64,000 bases of DNA from JAMXLO01 sp963812075. GTDB lineage: Bacteria > Pseudomonadota > Alphaproteobacteria > Acetobacterales > Acetobacteraceae. The DNA is taken from NCBI GenBank assembly GCA_963812075.1, contig CAWETN010000009.1:124001-188000 (forward strand). The letters are read 5' to 3'. The position numbers were made by a program, and so were the translations under genes. Below the pieces are notes generated by a model. That model saw only the letters and a program-made list of their open reading frames with translations. It was not told the DNA's origin and ran no database searches. Shown here in pieces: positions 28,814 to 39,487 of this stretch (positions are counted from its first letter, which is position 1; each line of letters starts with the position of its first letter).

Positions 28814-29392
28814 TTAACGTGCCGCGGCTTTGCCTGCCGTCTCTTCCGCAGCCGCGAGCAGCTCCTCGGCCAATTGGCCGTCGTCACATAGCCGAGCCAG
28901 CACCACGGCGCCGACCAGGGTGGAAAGCGCCGCCAGAGCCCGCTTTCGCCGCCGCCGCTCCGGCAGGCAGTGGGCGAGCGCATCGACCATCCGTCGGATC
29001 GCGGCGGTGATCGCCGGCCGCGCGTCCTCGCGCCGCGCGATATCGGGGCCGAGCGTCGTCAGCACGCAGCCATGCTCCACCGCCGCCACGTGTGCCGGGT
29101 CGAGGTAGCTTTGCACGATGCGCGCCAGTGCGGTCGCCGGGTCGGTCTCGTGGCTGATCCGCTCCCACCGTGCAGCGGCCCGTGCGAGCGAGGCCGCGGA
29201 CACTTCGGCCACCAGCGCCTCTTTCGACGGAAAATGGGCATAGAACCCACCATGGGTCAGCCCGGCACGGTGCATGATCGCGTCGACCCCGACTCCATCC
29301 ACACCATGCGCCCGGAACAGATCGCCGGCGGCCGCGAGGATCCTCTCGCGCGTCTCGGCCTTCCGCTCTGCCGTTGCCCGCATGCGTCCCAT
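28814..29392 (-). CDS. TetR-family transcriptional repressor
   Basis: 192 residues. The N-terminal DNA-binding domain reads RERILAAAGDLFRAHGVDGVGVDAIMHRAGLTHGGFYAHFPSKEAL with a clear helix-turn-helix, followed by an all-helical ligand domain. The HGGFYAHF and HGC-VLTTL features resemble the subgroup controlling MFS pumps. It is divergent from the MFS gene, and two perfect palindromes in the 88-base intergenic region are its likely operators, giving repression of the pump and of itself. Confidence 0.93.
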   Translation of the reverse strand: MGRMRATAERKAETRERILAAAGDLFRAHGVDGVGVDAIMHRAGLTHGGFYAHFPSKEALVAEVSAASLARAAARWERISHETDPATALARIVQSYLDPAHVAAVEHGCVLTTLGPDIARREDARPAITAAIRRMVDALAHCLPERRRRKRALAALSTLVGAVVLARLCDDGQLAEELLAAAEETAGKAAAR

Positions 29393-29403
29393 CCCTGTTT
29401 TGC

Positions 29404-29450
29404 ATGACGATCGTCATGTATTGGCTTGACAAGCATATGACGGCCGTCAT
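29404..29450. promoter_or_regulatory. Two palindromic TetR operators and promoter
   Basis: ATGACGATCGTCAT (29404-29417) and ATGACGGCCGTCAT (29437-29450) are perfect 14-base palindromes differing only in the central pair of bases. Their centres are 33 bases apart, about three helical turns, so both lie on the same DNA face. A TTGACA (29426-29431) lies just before the second palindrome. The second palindrome would therefore sit between -35 and -10 of the MFS promoter, an ideal repression site. Confidence 0.8.
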
Positions 29451-29480
29451 TTGTAATGCAAGAACCGGAGAGGGCAGGTG

Positions 29481-30755
29481 ATGGGGCCTCGTCACGTAGT
29501 GCGGCTGCTTGGCGGACGCATCCACTATGCATGGATCGTCGTCGGCGTGATGTTCACCGTCATCCTCGCCACTGTCGGCGTGCGCGCCGCGCCGGGCGTG
29601 CTTATCGTGCCGCTCGAGCACGCCTTCGGCTGGGATGCGGCGACGATCTCGGGCGCCGTCTCGCTCAACATTCTCCTGGGGGGTCTCGTCGGGCCGTTCG
29701 GCGCGGCCCTGATCCAGCGGATCGGCATGCGGGCCACGGTCCTCACGTCGCTGTCCCTGCTGGTCGCCGGGTCGATCGGCGCGGCGTTCGCCACGCGGCC
29801 GTGGGAACTCTATGCCACCTGGGGTGTGCTGGTCGGCGTCGGCTCGGGGGCTGGCATGATCGGCATGGCGACGGCGGTGGCCAACCGCTGGTTCGTCGCG
29901 CGGCGCGGCCTGGTCGTCGGCCTGCTGACGGCGAGCAACGCAAGCGGACAGCTTGTTTTCCTGCCCCTGTTGGCAAGCCTGGCGGAGCGCTTCGGCTGGC
30001 AGAGCGTGCCGTGGCTGGTGGCGCTGGTCATTCTCGCGCTCATTCCGGTCGTGACGCTCGTGCTGGCGGAAAGTCCCGGCAGCGTCGGCCTCGGGCCGTA
30101 CGGCGCGGCGGCGGAACCGCCGATCGTCGTCAGCAGCGGAAACCCGGTCATGGTGGCGTTGTCGGGACTGGCGCGTGGCGCGCGTTCGCTGGATTTCTGG
30201 TTGCTGTTCGCCAGTTTCGCGGTGTGCGGCTTCTCCACCAACGGACTGGTGGCGACCCATCTCATCTCTTATTGCATCGACCACGGGATCCCTGCGGTGA
30301 GCGCCGCCAGCCTGCTGGCCGTGATGGGCGTGTTCGACCTGATCGGCACCACGGCGTCCGGCTGGCTCACCGATCGCTACAATGCGCGCGTCCTGCTGTT
30401 CTGGTACTACGGGCTGCGCGGACTGTCGCTGATGATCCTGCCGTTTACCAACTTCAACGTGGTCAGCCTGTCGATCTTCGCGGTGTTCTACGGCTTGGAC
30501 TGGGTGGCGACGGTGCCGCCGACCGTCGCGCTGACCAACGAGGTGTTCGGCCGCCGCGACGCACCGGTGATCGTGTCGTGGATCGTCTGCGGGCATCAGA
30601 TCGGCGGCGCAATTGCGGCCCTCGGCGCCGGCGTGCTGCGCAATGCCACCGGCAGCTATTTGAGCGCCTTCATCATCAGCGGAGCGACCTGCCTGATCGC
30701 ATCGCTGCTGGTGCTGCGGATCGCACGGCGGCCGGCGGTGGCGCTGGCCGGGTGA
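29481..30755 (+). CDS. MFS transporter (oxalate/formate antiporter-like)
   Basis: A 12-helix major facilitator of 424 residues. The N-terminus HYAWIVVGVMFTVILATVGVR and the pattern GVLIVPLEHAFGWDAATISGAVSLNI are typical of the MFS subgroup that includes monocarboxylate and oxalate:formate carriers. GYG-like loops RIGMRA and LTDRYNARVLL follow. The start is ATG 29481 (GTG 29478 is an alternative) after GGAGAGG. Control by the divergent TetR protein suggests efflux of, or uptake induced by, a small organic compound. Confidence 0.88.
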   Translation: MGPRHVVRLLGGRIHYAWIVVGVMFTVILATVGVRAAPGVLIVPLEHAFGWDAATISGAVSLNILLGGLVGPFGAALIQRIGMRATVLTSLSLLVAGSIGAAFATRPWELYATWGVLVGVGSGAGMIGMATAVANRWFVARRGLVVGLLTASNASGQLVFLPLLASLAERFGWQSVPWLVALVILALIPVVTLVLAESPGSVGLGPYGAAAEPPIVVSSGNPVMVALSGLARGARSLDFWLLFASFAVCGFSTNGLVATHLISYCIDHGIPAVSAASLLAVMGVFDLIGTTASGWLTDRYNARVLLFWYYGLRGLSLMILPFTNFNVVSLSIFAVFYGLDWVATVPPTVALTNEVFGRRDAPVIVSWIVCGHQIGGAIAALGAGVLRNATGSYLSAFIISGATCLIASLLVLRIARRPAVALAG

Positions 30756-31147
30756 GCCAGGCCGTCGCGGGCATTCCGCCACGGCTGATGCGCGCCTGGC
30801 GGCTGACGGAGTACCGGTGCGCCGGGATCGTCATACGGATCGGCCGGCGTGCACCCGACCCGGCGCTGCTTCAGCGGGGAGCGCGCACCGCCACCCTGGT
30901 GACGGCCTGGAATCCGCGGTCGCGGCGCCGGCCGGATGGCTGGAACCGGCGCATGCAGCGCCGCCTGCGCCAGCTTCTGTCCGGCTTCACGGTGATCGAG
31001 GCGGAGGGTCGCCTGCACCGGTGGCACGAGCCGATGCTGCTGGTCGGCGGCGATCCGCGCCCGGTGATCCGCATCGCGGCGCGGTTCCGTCAGCGTGCTG
31101 TGGTCGTGCTGCGTCGTGGCGGCACCACGCGGCTGCGGCTGGTGTAA
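30752..31147 (+). CDS. DUF3293 domain protein
   Basis: 131 residues beginning MSQAVAGIPPRLMRAWRLTEY. RIGRRAPDPALL, the segment TLVTAWNPRSRRRPDGWNRRM, and HRWHEPMLLV match the small DUF3293 family of unknown function. The GTG start overlaps the MFS stop (GTGA), so it is probably translated with the transporter. Confidence 0.8.
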   Translation: MSQAVAGIPPRLMRAWRLTEYRCAGIVIRIGRRAPDPALLQRGARTATLVTAWNPRSRRRPDGWNRRMQRRLRQLLSGFTVIEAEGRLHRWHEPMLLVGGDPRPVIRIAARFRQRAVVVLRRGGTTRLRLV

Positions 31148-31202
31148 CGGGAACGGTTGCGGCCGATGCGGCTTCTGCCGTCACCGGCCGCGGGTGAACC
31201 GT

Positions 31203-31388
31203 TCAGGCGCCGCCCGGACCGGCGGGCAGCAGTTCCAGGTCGGGCACCACCGCGAACCACGCCAGCACCGGCGTGACAAGCCCACCGAAGATCGCCCCGA
31301 CATGATAGCAGAACGCCGCCGCCGTGCAGCGAACCTCGGTCGGGAAACGCTCCGTCATGCAGGCGGGAATCTGGCTGTACATCGCATC
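31203..31388 (-). pseudogene. Remnant of an MFS metabolite transporter C-terminus
   Basis: About 60 codons read MYSQIPACMTERFPTEVR, then TAAAFCYHVGAIFGGLVTPV and a natural C-terminus with TGA. This is the penultimate-helix motif of metabolite:H+ symporters (ERFPTEVRATAAGFCY). Upstream in the same frame nothing transporter-like remains, and no start codon or signal precedes it. It is therefore a 3' fragment of a gene that has otherwise been lost. Confidence 0.65.
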
Positions 31389-31481
31389 AGCGGGCAGAAT
31401 GGCTGCGCGGTCACTGTGTGCGCGACCGGGGTGGCCAGGAATGTTGCCGCAGGTAATTACCGCGTGGTCAGTGGCATCGTT

Positions 31482-31509
31482 CGAACCCGGCAGTGATGGG
31501 CCGGGTTCG
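31482..31509 (-). terminator. Strong hairpin downstream of gph
   Basis: Perfect 10-base arms CGAACCCGGC/GCCGGGTTCG with an 8-base loop, 23 bases past the gph stop. No T tract follows on either strand, so it may act as an RNA 3'-end stabiliser or a weak terminator. Confidence 0.45.
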
Positions 31510-31532
31510 GCCGATGGTTTGCCGGCCGCCGA

Positions 31533-32192
31533 TCAGTCTTCGCCGGCGAGCAAATGCCGGGCCGCCGTGACCAGTTCGCCGAAATCGTTCGCGACCGCGG
31601 CGGCACCGGCCGCCATTGCGGGCGGGCCGTACCCCCAGGTGACGAAGATGCACGGCACGCCGGCTCCGCGGGCGGCAGCCACGTCGTTGGCATGATCGCC
31701 TGCCATCACTGCGCGTGAAGCATCGCCGCCGGCGGCCGCCAACGTCGCCAGCAAGTGAGCAGGATCGGGCTTGCGTACCGGGAAGCTGTCGCCGCCGCCG
31801 ATCGCTGCAAAGTATTCGGCGAGACCCAGGTCTCCCAGCAGCGATCGGGCTGCCGCTGCCAACTTGTTGGTGCAGACGGCCAGTCTCCAGCCATCATCGG
31901 CCAGCGCGTGCAGCCCTTGTGCAACGCCGGGATAGGCTCGCGTCTGTTCCGAAGCGTGCGCAGCATAATCGGCCGAAAACAAGGACACCGCACCCGCGTC
32001 GGGCGAACGTCCGCGGGCGGCGAAGGCGCGCTCGATCAGCTTCGCCACGCCGTCGCCCACCATCAGCGCCGTCTCGGGCTGCGAGAACCCGGGCAGGCCA
32101 CGCGCCTGCATCAGTCGATTCAGCGCCGCCGCAAGGTCGGGAACGGAATGCACCAGCGTCCCGTCGAGGTCGAACAGCAGGGTGCGGCTCAA
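31533..32192 (-). CDS. gph: Phosphoglycolate phosphatase, HAD superfamily
   Basis: A 219-residue HAD phosphatase: the nucleophile motif FDLDGTLVHSVPDL (Asp8, Asp10), then LAVCTNKLAAAARSLL (motif II region), KPDPAHLL (motif III Lys) and AGDHANDVAAARGAG (motif IV, here with His in place of the usual Ser). The best start is TTG at 32192, nine bases after GGAG; no ATG gives the correct N-terminus. It is divergent from glmU. It removes 2-phosphoglycolate formed during DNA repair or oxygenation reactions. Confidence 0.88.
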   Translation of the reverse strand: MSRTLLFDLDGTLVHSVPDLAAALNRLMQARGLPGFSQPETALMVGDGVAKLIERAFAARGRSPDAGAVSLFSADYAAHASEQTRAYPGVAQGLHALADDGWRLAVCTNKLAAAARSLLGDLGLAEYFAAIGGGDSFPVRKPDPAHLLATLAAAGGDASRAVMAGDHANDVAAARGAGVPCIFVTWGYGPPAMAAGAAAVANDFGELVTAARHLLAGED

Positions 32193-32296
32193 GGTGTTGC
32201 ACTCCGATACGGGAATTGAACCAGCAGGATAGCGACAGGCTTTGACACGGCGTAGCCTGTCCCGCCACAACAACGTTCGGGATGCAAGAGGCCGCG

Positions 32297-33616
32297 ATGA
32301 CAAGCACCGCCGTGATCCTGGCCGCCGGTTTCGGCACGCGCATGAAATCGACGCAGCCGAAGGCGCTGCATCGGATCGCCGGCCGCTCGATGCTGCGTCA
32401 TTTGCTGGCGAGCTGCGAGCAGGCGTTCGACCGGATCGTCGTGGTGACTGGGCCGGATATGGCGGCGGTGCAGCGGGAGGCGGCACCGCACGCCTGCGTC
32501 GTGCAGCAGGAACGCCGCGGCACGGCGCATGCTGCCCTGACAGCCGCGCGGTATTTCGGTGACGGCGAGGTGGCCGTGCTCTATGCGGATTGTCCGCTGA
32601 TCCGGCCCGCTACGCTGCGGGGGCTGCTGCAGCGCCGCGCCGCCGGAGATGCCGCCCTGGCACTGCTCGCGTTCCGTCCGGCCGATCCGGCCCGCTATGG
32701 CCGCGTCATGGTGCGCGAGGGCTATGTCGAGTGCATCGTCGAATGGCTCGACGCGGCGGAAGATGAACGCGCCGAGACGCTGTGCAACGCCGGTGTGCTG
32801 TGCGCCTCGGCGGCGGACATGCGGCGATGGCTGTCCGAGGTGCGGGCCGACAATGCCAAGGGCGAGTACTATCTGACCGACGTCGTCGCACGGGCACGCG
32901 CGGACAACACACGCGTCGTCGCGGTCGAGGCGCCCGCCGAAGAGCTGGCCGGAATCAACTCGCGGGGCGAGCTTGCGGCGGCCGAGGCGGTGGTGCAGTC
33001 GTGGCTGCGCGCCGCCGCCATGGAGGCAGGTGTCACCGTGACCGACCCTTCCTCGGTCTTCCTGTGCGCAGACACCGAACTCGCACCCGACGTCACGATC
33101 GAGCCGAACGTCGTGTTCGGGCCGGGCGTGAAGATCGCGGCTGGCGCGCAGATTCGCTCGTTCACCTACCTGGAAGGTTGCATCGTCGGGCCTGACTGCA
33201 TCGTCGGGCCGCATGCCAGGCTGCGTCCGGGGGCCGAACTATGCGAGCAGGTGCATGTCGGCAATTTCGTCGAGGTGAAGGCGTCGAAGCTCGGAGCGGG
33301 CACCAAGGCGAACCACCTCGCGTATCTTGGCGATGCGGAGATCGGTGCTGCGACGAACATCGGCGCTGGGACCATCACCTGCAACTACGATGGATACAGC
33401 AAGCATCGTACGACCATCGGCGCGCGCGCATTCATCGGTTCTGACACTGCCCTGGTTGCCCCGGTGACGGTCGGCGACGGGGCGATCGTCGCGGCCGGCA
33501 GCGTCATCACCGAGGACGTTCCGGCCGATGCGCTGGCGCTGGCACGCGCGCGGCAGGAGAACAAACCCGGCCGGGCCGTGCTGCTCAGGCAGAAGCAGCA
33601 GGGGAAGCGGCGCTAG
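32297..33616 (+). CDS. glmU: Bifunctional UDP-GlcNAc pyrophosphorylase / GlcN-1-P acetyltransferase
   Basis: A cytoplasmic enzyme making UDP-GlcNAc for peptidoglycan and LPS. The N-terminal nucleotidyltransferase has LAAGFGTRMKS and QQERRGTAHA, then YADCPLI. The linker GINSRGELAAAEAV leads to a left-handed beta-helix with the acetyltransferase residues in NYDGYSKHRT and FIGSDTALVAPVTVGDGAIVAAGS. The product is 439 residues and intact. The start is placed at ATG 32297 rather than the in-frame ATG 15 bases upstream. glmS follows with no gap. Confidence 0.95.
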   Translation: MTSTAVILAAGFGTRMKSTQPKALHRIAGRSMLRHLLASCEQAFDRIVVVTGPDMAAVQREAAPHACVVQQERRGTAHAALTAARYFGDGEVAVLYADCPLIRPATLRGLLQRRAAGDAALALLAFRPADPARYGRVMVREGYVECIVEWLDAAEDERAETLCNAGVLCASAADMRRWLSEVRADNAKGEYYLTDVVARARADNTRVVAVEAPAEELAGINSRGELAAAEAVVQSWLRAAAMEAGVTVTDPSSVFLCADTELAPDVTIEPNVVFGPGVKIAAGAQIRSFTYLEGCIVGPDCIVGPHARLRPGAELCEQVHVGNFVEVKASKLGAGTKANHLAYLGDAEIGAATNIGAGTITCNYDGYSKHRTTIGARAFIGSDTALVAPVTVGDGAIVAAGSVITEDVPADALALARARQENKPGRAVLLRQKQQGKRR

Positions 33617-35442
<1,826 letters not shown>

Positions 35443-35445
35443 GCG

Positions 35446-36353
35446 CTACAGCTCCACCGATCCACGCATGACCGGCACGCAGCTTCCTTCGACCGTCGCC
35501 AGCACCGGCCCTTCTGCCGTCTTGCGCGCCGAGGCGATGATCTGGCTGGGCCGGCCCATCTCGACGCCCTGCAGGATCTCGTAGGACAGATCGGCATTCT
35601 CGCCCGGCGCCAGCGACGTCAGCAGCGCCGCCAGCGCCGCGTTGGCGCTGCCTGTCGCGGGGTCCTCCAGCACGCCGCCAAGCGGGGCGAACATGCGCGC
35701 GGCGAGTCGCGTCGCGTCGCCGTCGCGTCGCGCATAGAGATGCAGCGAGAACCGCGTCGCGATGTCGGGGAAGCGTTCGGCCGCCGCACGGAACGCGCCG
35801 ATGTCGGGGCTGGCGCGCGACAGTGCGGCCACGCTCGCGACCTCGGCGATGACGAACGGGGTGCCGACCGAGGCGACCAGCGGCGTGTGCGCCCTGGTGG
35901 CGATGTCGTCCTCGGTCAGGCCGGCACAGGACGCAATGACATCCTGTGGGATATCGATGTCGATGGACAGCGCACGCGGGGCGGAGATGCGCGCGCCGTT
36001 GATCGCATGCCCGCTGCGCAGCAGATGTACCCGCACCAGGCCGGCAAGCTCCTCGAACACATAGTGCTCGGGCGGATCGGCGTCGCGCTGGCGCCAGCAC
36101 GTAGCCGGTACCGACATTGGGATGGCCGGCGAATGGCAACTCGGCGCGTGGGGTGAAGATGCGCACCTTCGCATGATGCTGCGGATTGTCGGGCGGCAGG
36201 ACGAACGTCGTCTCCGACAGGTTGAACTCCATCGCCAGCGCCTGCATCTGCTCGTCGGTCAACCCGCGCGCGTCGGGAAACACCGCGAGCGGATTGCCGC
36301 CGAACGCGGCGATCGGTGAACACATCGACAGTGACGAACTCATAGGCGGCCAT
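35446..36353 (-). CDS. PhzF-family isomerase-like protein (two frame breaks)
   Basis: About 300 residues after reconstruction. MAAYEFVTVDVFTDR joins FGGNPLAVFPDARGL and later FNLSETTFVLPP, with the family catalytic Glu in LSET. The second half contains GVLEDPATGSANAALAALL and the C-terminal GRPSQIIASA. The frame breaks near 36305 and near 36090-36100. PhzF relatives catalyse proton transfer isomerisations; the substrate here is unknown and no phenazine genes are present. Confidence 0.82.
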
Positions 36354-36361
36354 GATGGACC

Positions 36362-36727
36362 TCACTCATCGTCGTCGTCGTCATCGATGCGCCGAGGATC
36401 GAGCGCACGCCAGTCACGATCCTCGGAACCCGCCGGGTGATCGACGAAATCGCCAAGCTCGTTCGCGCTGCGCCAGCCGGCCTCGCCCGCATCGATCACC
36501 TCGGCATCCTCGCCGAAGGCGAACCACGCCTCCAGCACCTCCTTCGCGGTGGTTCCCGGCACGCGGCAGCGCTCCACCGAATCTCGCACATAGCGGCGGG
36601 CGAAGGCGTTGGCCTGCATCAAGGTCTCGAAGCCGCCGACCTCCTCGACGATGTTGTGCTGCGCGCCACCGGATAGATCAAGAATGCGCACGCGCCAGCC
36701 GCCGGCGGGGGAGAACAGGTCGCTCAT
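36362..36727 (-). CDS. Conserved hypothetical protein with acidic tail
   Basis: 121 residues starting MSDLFSPAGGWRVRILDLSGG, with FETLMQANAFARRYVRDSVERCR and VLEAWFAFGEDAEVID. It ends in a run of six Asp/Glu. There is no membrane segment. I do not recognise the family, but codon usage and length look genuine. It lies 8 bases upstream of the PhzF-like gene on the same strand. Confidence 0.7.
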   Translation of the reverse strand: MSDLFSPAGGWRVRILDLSGGAQHNIVEEVGGFETLMQANAFARRYVRDSVERCRVPGTTAKEVLEAWFAFGEDAEVIDAGEAGWRSANELGDFVDHPAGSEDRDWRALDPRRIDDDDDDE

Positions 36728-36835
36728 GGCGGCAGGCTAGGCAGGCGGACTGCCGGAAGCAACGTGGGTCATGACGCTGGCGCACAGCCGTGCCAACCTG
36801 GGCGGATCAAGCGAGATGATCCGGGGGAGACGAGA

Positions 36836-37891
36836 ATGGCGGTGAATCTGAAGCGCCTGGTGTATTTCGACAGCTTCATGGACCCGATCGCCAACGCGAT
36901 CATCGGCCGGCGCGACGACATCGACCTGGTGCGGCTGGTCTACGACACGCCGCAGCCCGACAACTGGTCCGAGATCAGCCAGGCGCACGGCTACCAGGTC
37001 CAGGCACGCGGCGAGCTGCAGGAGCCGTTCTTTCCCGATGCGAAGCTGCTGGCACGCTGCCCGAACATGCTGGCGGTCAGCTCCACCGGCGCCGGCTACG
37101 ACATGATCGACGTGGACGCCTGCACCGCGGCGGGCGTGATCGTGGTGAACCAGTCCGGCACCAACTGGGAGCCGGTGGCCGAACACGCGCTGGGGCTGAT
37201 GCTGTCGCTCACCAAGAAGATCGCGCAGTCCGAGCGCGCGATGAAGCGCACGCCCAGCCTCGACCGTCGCGCCTATGCGGGCAACAACCTGCGCAACAAG
37301 ACGGTCGGCATCATCGGCATCGGTCATATTGGCCGGCGCATGGCGCAGCTGTGCGGCGTGCTGTTCAACAACACCGTGCTCGCCTACGACCCCTACCTGG
37401 CGGCCGACGAGATCGCGGCCCGCGGTGCCAACAAGGTGGAACTGGACGAACTGCTGCAGCGCGCGGACTACGTCACCGTGCACTGTCCGCGCAGTGCCGA
37501 GACGTTCGGCATGTTCGGTGCGGCGCAGTTCGCGGCGATGAAGCCGTCGGCCTATTTCATCAACACCGCGCGCGGCGGCATCCACGACGAGGCGGCGCTG
37601 GAGGCAGCGCTGCGCGCGGGACGCATCGCCGGCGCGGGGCTGGATGTGTTCCTGAAGGAGCCGCCGGACCCGGCGCATCCGCTGCTGAACATGGACAACG
37701 TCGTCGCCAGCCCGCACATCGCCGGCATGACGGTGGAGACCATGACCGAGATGTGCGAGGCGACGGCGCTGCAGTGGCTGACGATCTTCGACGGCGGCGT
37801 GCCGCCGCGGCTGGTCAACCCCGAAGCCTGGCCACGCTACTCTGAGCGCTTCATCGAGCTGCTCGGTTTCCGTCCGGCCGACCTGCCATGA
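36836..37891 (+). CDS. D-2-hydroxyacid dehydrogenase, NAD-dependent
   Basis: 351 residues of the D-isomer 2-hydroxyacid dehydrogenase family. The Rossmann motif is GIIGIGHIGRRMAQL. Catalytic Arg lies in INTARGG (near residue 244), Glu in LKEPPDPAHPLL, and His in ASPHIAGMT. The ATG at 36836 follows GGGGGAGACGAGA. The stop overlaps the next gene's start (ATGA). Family members reduce 2-keto acids such as hydroxypyruvate, phosphoglycerate precursors or glyoxylate; the exact substrate is not evident. Confidence 0.92.
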   Translation: MAVNLKRLVYFDSFMDPIANAIIGRRDDIDLVRLVYDTPQPDNWSEISQAHGYQVQARGELQEPFFPDAKLLARCPNMLAVSSTGAGYDMIDVDACTAAGVIVVNQSGTNWEPVAEHALGLMLSLTKKIAQSERAMKRTPSLDRRAYAGNNLRNKTVGIIGIGHIGRRMAQLCGVLFNNTVLAYDPYLAADEIAARGANKVELDELLQRADYVTVHCPRSAETFGMFGAAQFAAMKPSAYFINTARGGIHDEAALEAALRAGRIAGAGLDVFLKEPPDPAHPLLNMDNVVASPHIAGMTVETMTEMCEATALQWLTIFDGGVPPRLVNPEAWPRYSERFIELLGFRPADLP

Positions 37892-38508
37892 GGGGCCTGC
37901 TGCTGGCGATGATGGAACCGCCGCCGGCACTCGAGGAGGAGTTCCAGGACTGGTACGACACCGAGCACTTCCCGGAGCGCGCCACCTGCGAGGGCTTCCT
38001 CACTGCGCACCGCTTCGTCTGCGTCGAGGGCTGGCCCCGCTATCTCGCGCTGTACGACCTGGCCGACGGCGATGTGCTGCGCGGGCCGGCCTATGCACGC
38101 ATCGCCGGTGAACGCTATTCGCCGTGGACACACCGGATCATGTCGCGCGTGTGGGGGCAGTACCGCGCCGACGCGGTCCAGGTGCATCCTGGCGCCGCAT
38201 TGTACGGCGATGCGGGCCCCGCGGCGCGCGTCGTGGTGTGGCGGTTTCGTCACGTGCCGGAGGACGCAGGAAGCGCCATCGTTGCTGGATTGCGCACGCT
38301 CTACGCGGATCGTCCCGCCGTCGCGCAGGCGCGGCTGTTCCGTGCGAAGCAACCCGATGGGACGGATTACATCGCTATTGTGGAGTTGCGCACGCCGCAA
38401 GCACCCGGATCGGCGGAGGCCTTCGGTGAAGCGATGGCCCGTGTCGATCTGGTCAACACCTATGTGCCCTATACCCGACGATTGGCGGGAGCATTCCCGA
38501 AGGGCTAG
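37888..38508 (+). CDS. EthD/DUF4286-like dimeric alpha-beta barrel protein
   Basis: 206 residues: MRGLLLAMMEPPPALEEEFQDWYDTEHFPERATCEGF, with WYDTEHFPER the typical active-site region of stress-responsive alpha-beta barrel proteins. RYLALYDLADGDVL and a second, weaker half follow. It is translationally coupled to the D-2-hydroxyacid dehydrogenase. The biochemical role is unknown; the coupling suggests a shared catabolic pathway. Confidence 0.75.
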   Translation: MRGLLLAMMEPPPALEEEFQDWYDTEHFPERATCEGFLTAHRFVCVEGWPRYLALYDLADGDVLRGPAYARIAGERYSPWTHRIMSRVWGQYRADAVQVHPGAALYGDAGPAARVVVWRFRHVPEDAGSAIVAGLRTLYADRPAVAQARLFRAKQPDGTDYIAIVELRTPQAPGSAEAFGEAMARVDLVNTYVPYTRRLAGAFPKG

Positions 38509-38606
38509 CGCCTCCGCCCGACTGAATGCGGCTTTGTTGCCGCGACACGATGGCGTACGCCGGAAAAGACGAAAGAACAGAAGGGCACGAAGAGGGAGTA
38601 GTCCTC

Positions 38607-38783
38607 ATGGCGATCGAGATAGAGATTGTGCTGATAGCCGGGGTAGTCGCGATTGGTCTCATTGTTTTAGTGAGGGCCATCGGCACCGGTTTTGCCATCT
38701 CTCGCCGTCCATCTCATCACCTGTCGCAGCAAACCGGTGCGCCGCCGGTAGGGCCAGCGGTCGATATTCGGCCACCCGAGTAA
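38607..38783 (+). CDS. Small single-pass membrane protein
   Basis: 58 residues. MAIEIEIVLIAGVVAIGLIV leads into LVRAIGTGFAISRR, one transmembrane helix followed by a Pro-rich cytoplasmic or periplasmic tail (GAPPVGPAVDIRPPE). The ATG at 38607 follows GAGGGAG. No known family. Confidence 0.5.
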   Translation: MAIEIEIVLIAGVVAIGLIVLVRAIGTGFAISRRPSHHLSQQTGAPPVGPAVDIRPPE

Positions 38784-38913
38784 GAGGCAAAGCGACTACC
38801 TGTAGTAGCTGGTTATGGGAAGTAAACCATCGCCGCGGTTCGCTTTCCCCGGCAGCAGACACGGCCCCCACGCTTCGGCTAATAACCCCGCCTCCATCGA
38901 AGGTTTACCGCGC

Positions 38914-39483
38914 TTGCTGTCACGCCTCACCCTCTCCGCCGCACTGGTCGCCGCCCTTGCCGGCTGCGGCCCGGACTACTCGCCCAACACCTATGCCGCC
39001 GGTGCCGTGCAGCAGGCGAACAAGGTGGACCAGGGCGTCATCGTCGGTGTGCGCGAGGTGGGTGTCAGCGCGTCGGGCACCGCCGGCGCACTGGTCGGCG
39101 GGGCGGCGGGCGGCATTGCCGGCGCGCAGGCCGGCAGCGGTGCCAGCAGTGCGTTCGGCGCCCTGGGCGGTTCGCTGGTCGGCGGTATCGCCGGCACAGC
39201 GGCCGAACACGTCGTTGGTGACACCCGCGCCTTCGAATATATCGTCCGCAAGCCGAACGGGGACCTGCTCAGCGTCACGCAGAAGGATCTCGAGCCGCTG
39301 CCCGTCGGCCAGAAGGTGCTGGTGATCGCCGGGAACCAGGCGCGCATTGTCCCGGACTATACGGTGCCGGTGCAGGACCCGGCGAAGCAGACAGCCGCCA
39401 CGCCCGAGCCGCCGCCTGCGTCGCCATCGGCACAGGCACCCCCGCCTCCCGACCCGCCGAAGGCCGAGCCGCCGGGGCCCTGA
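38914..39483 (+). CDS. SlyB/PcP-like outer-membrane lipoprotein
   Basis: The signal peptide ends in the lipobox LAGC (from a TTG at 38914, about 17 residues before Cys). It is followed by GPDYSPNTYAAGAVQQANKVDQG. The Gly-rich glycine-zipper segment (GALVGGAAGGIAGAQAGSGAS and a second one) and FEYIVRKPNGDLLSVTQKD are the 17-kDa/SlyB signature. The C-terminus is a Pro-rich tail. An ATG at 38815 in frame would put 33 residues before the signal peptide and is less likely. Confidence 0.85.
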   Translation: MLSRLTLSAALVAALAGCGPDYSPNTYAAGAVQQANKVDQGVIVGVREVGVSASGTAGALVGGAAGGIAGAQAGSGASSAFGALGGSLVGGIAGTAAEHVVGDTRAFEYIVRKPNGDLLSVTQKDLEPLPVGQKVLVIAGNQARIVPDYTVPVQDPAKQTAATPEPPPASPSAQAPPPPDPPKAEPPGP

Positions 39484-39487
39484 GTCC

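Noticed and set aside
29404..29450. A small mobile element end made of the inverted repeats
   Set aside because: There is no transposase, no flanking target duplication, and the palindromes fit a TetR operator pair much better.
28884..30782. A 632-codon minus-strand frame opposite the MFS gene
   Set aside because: His/Arg/Asp-rich mirror of the transporter that also runs through the two operators and into tetR out of frame.
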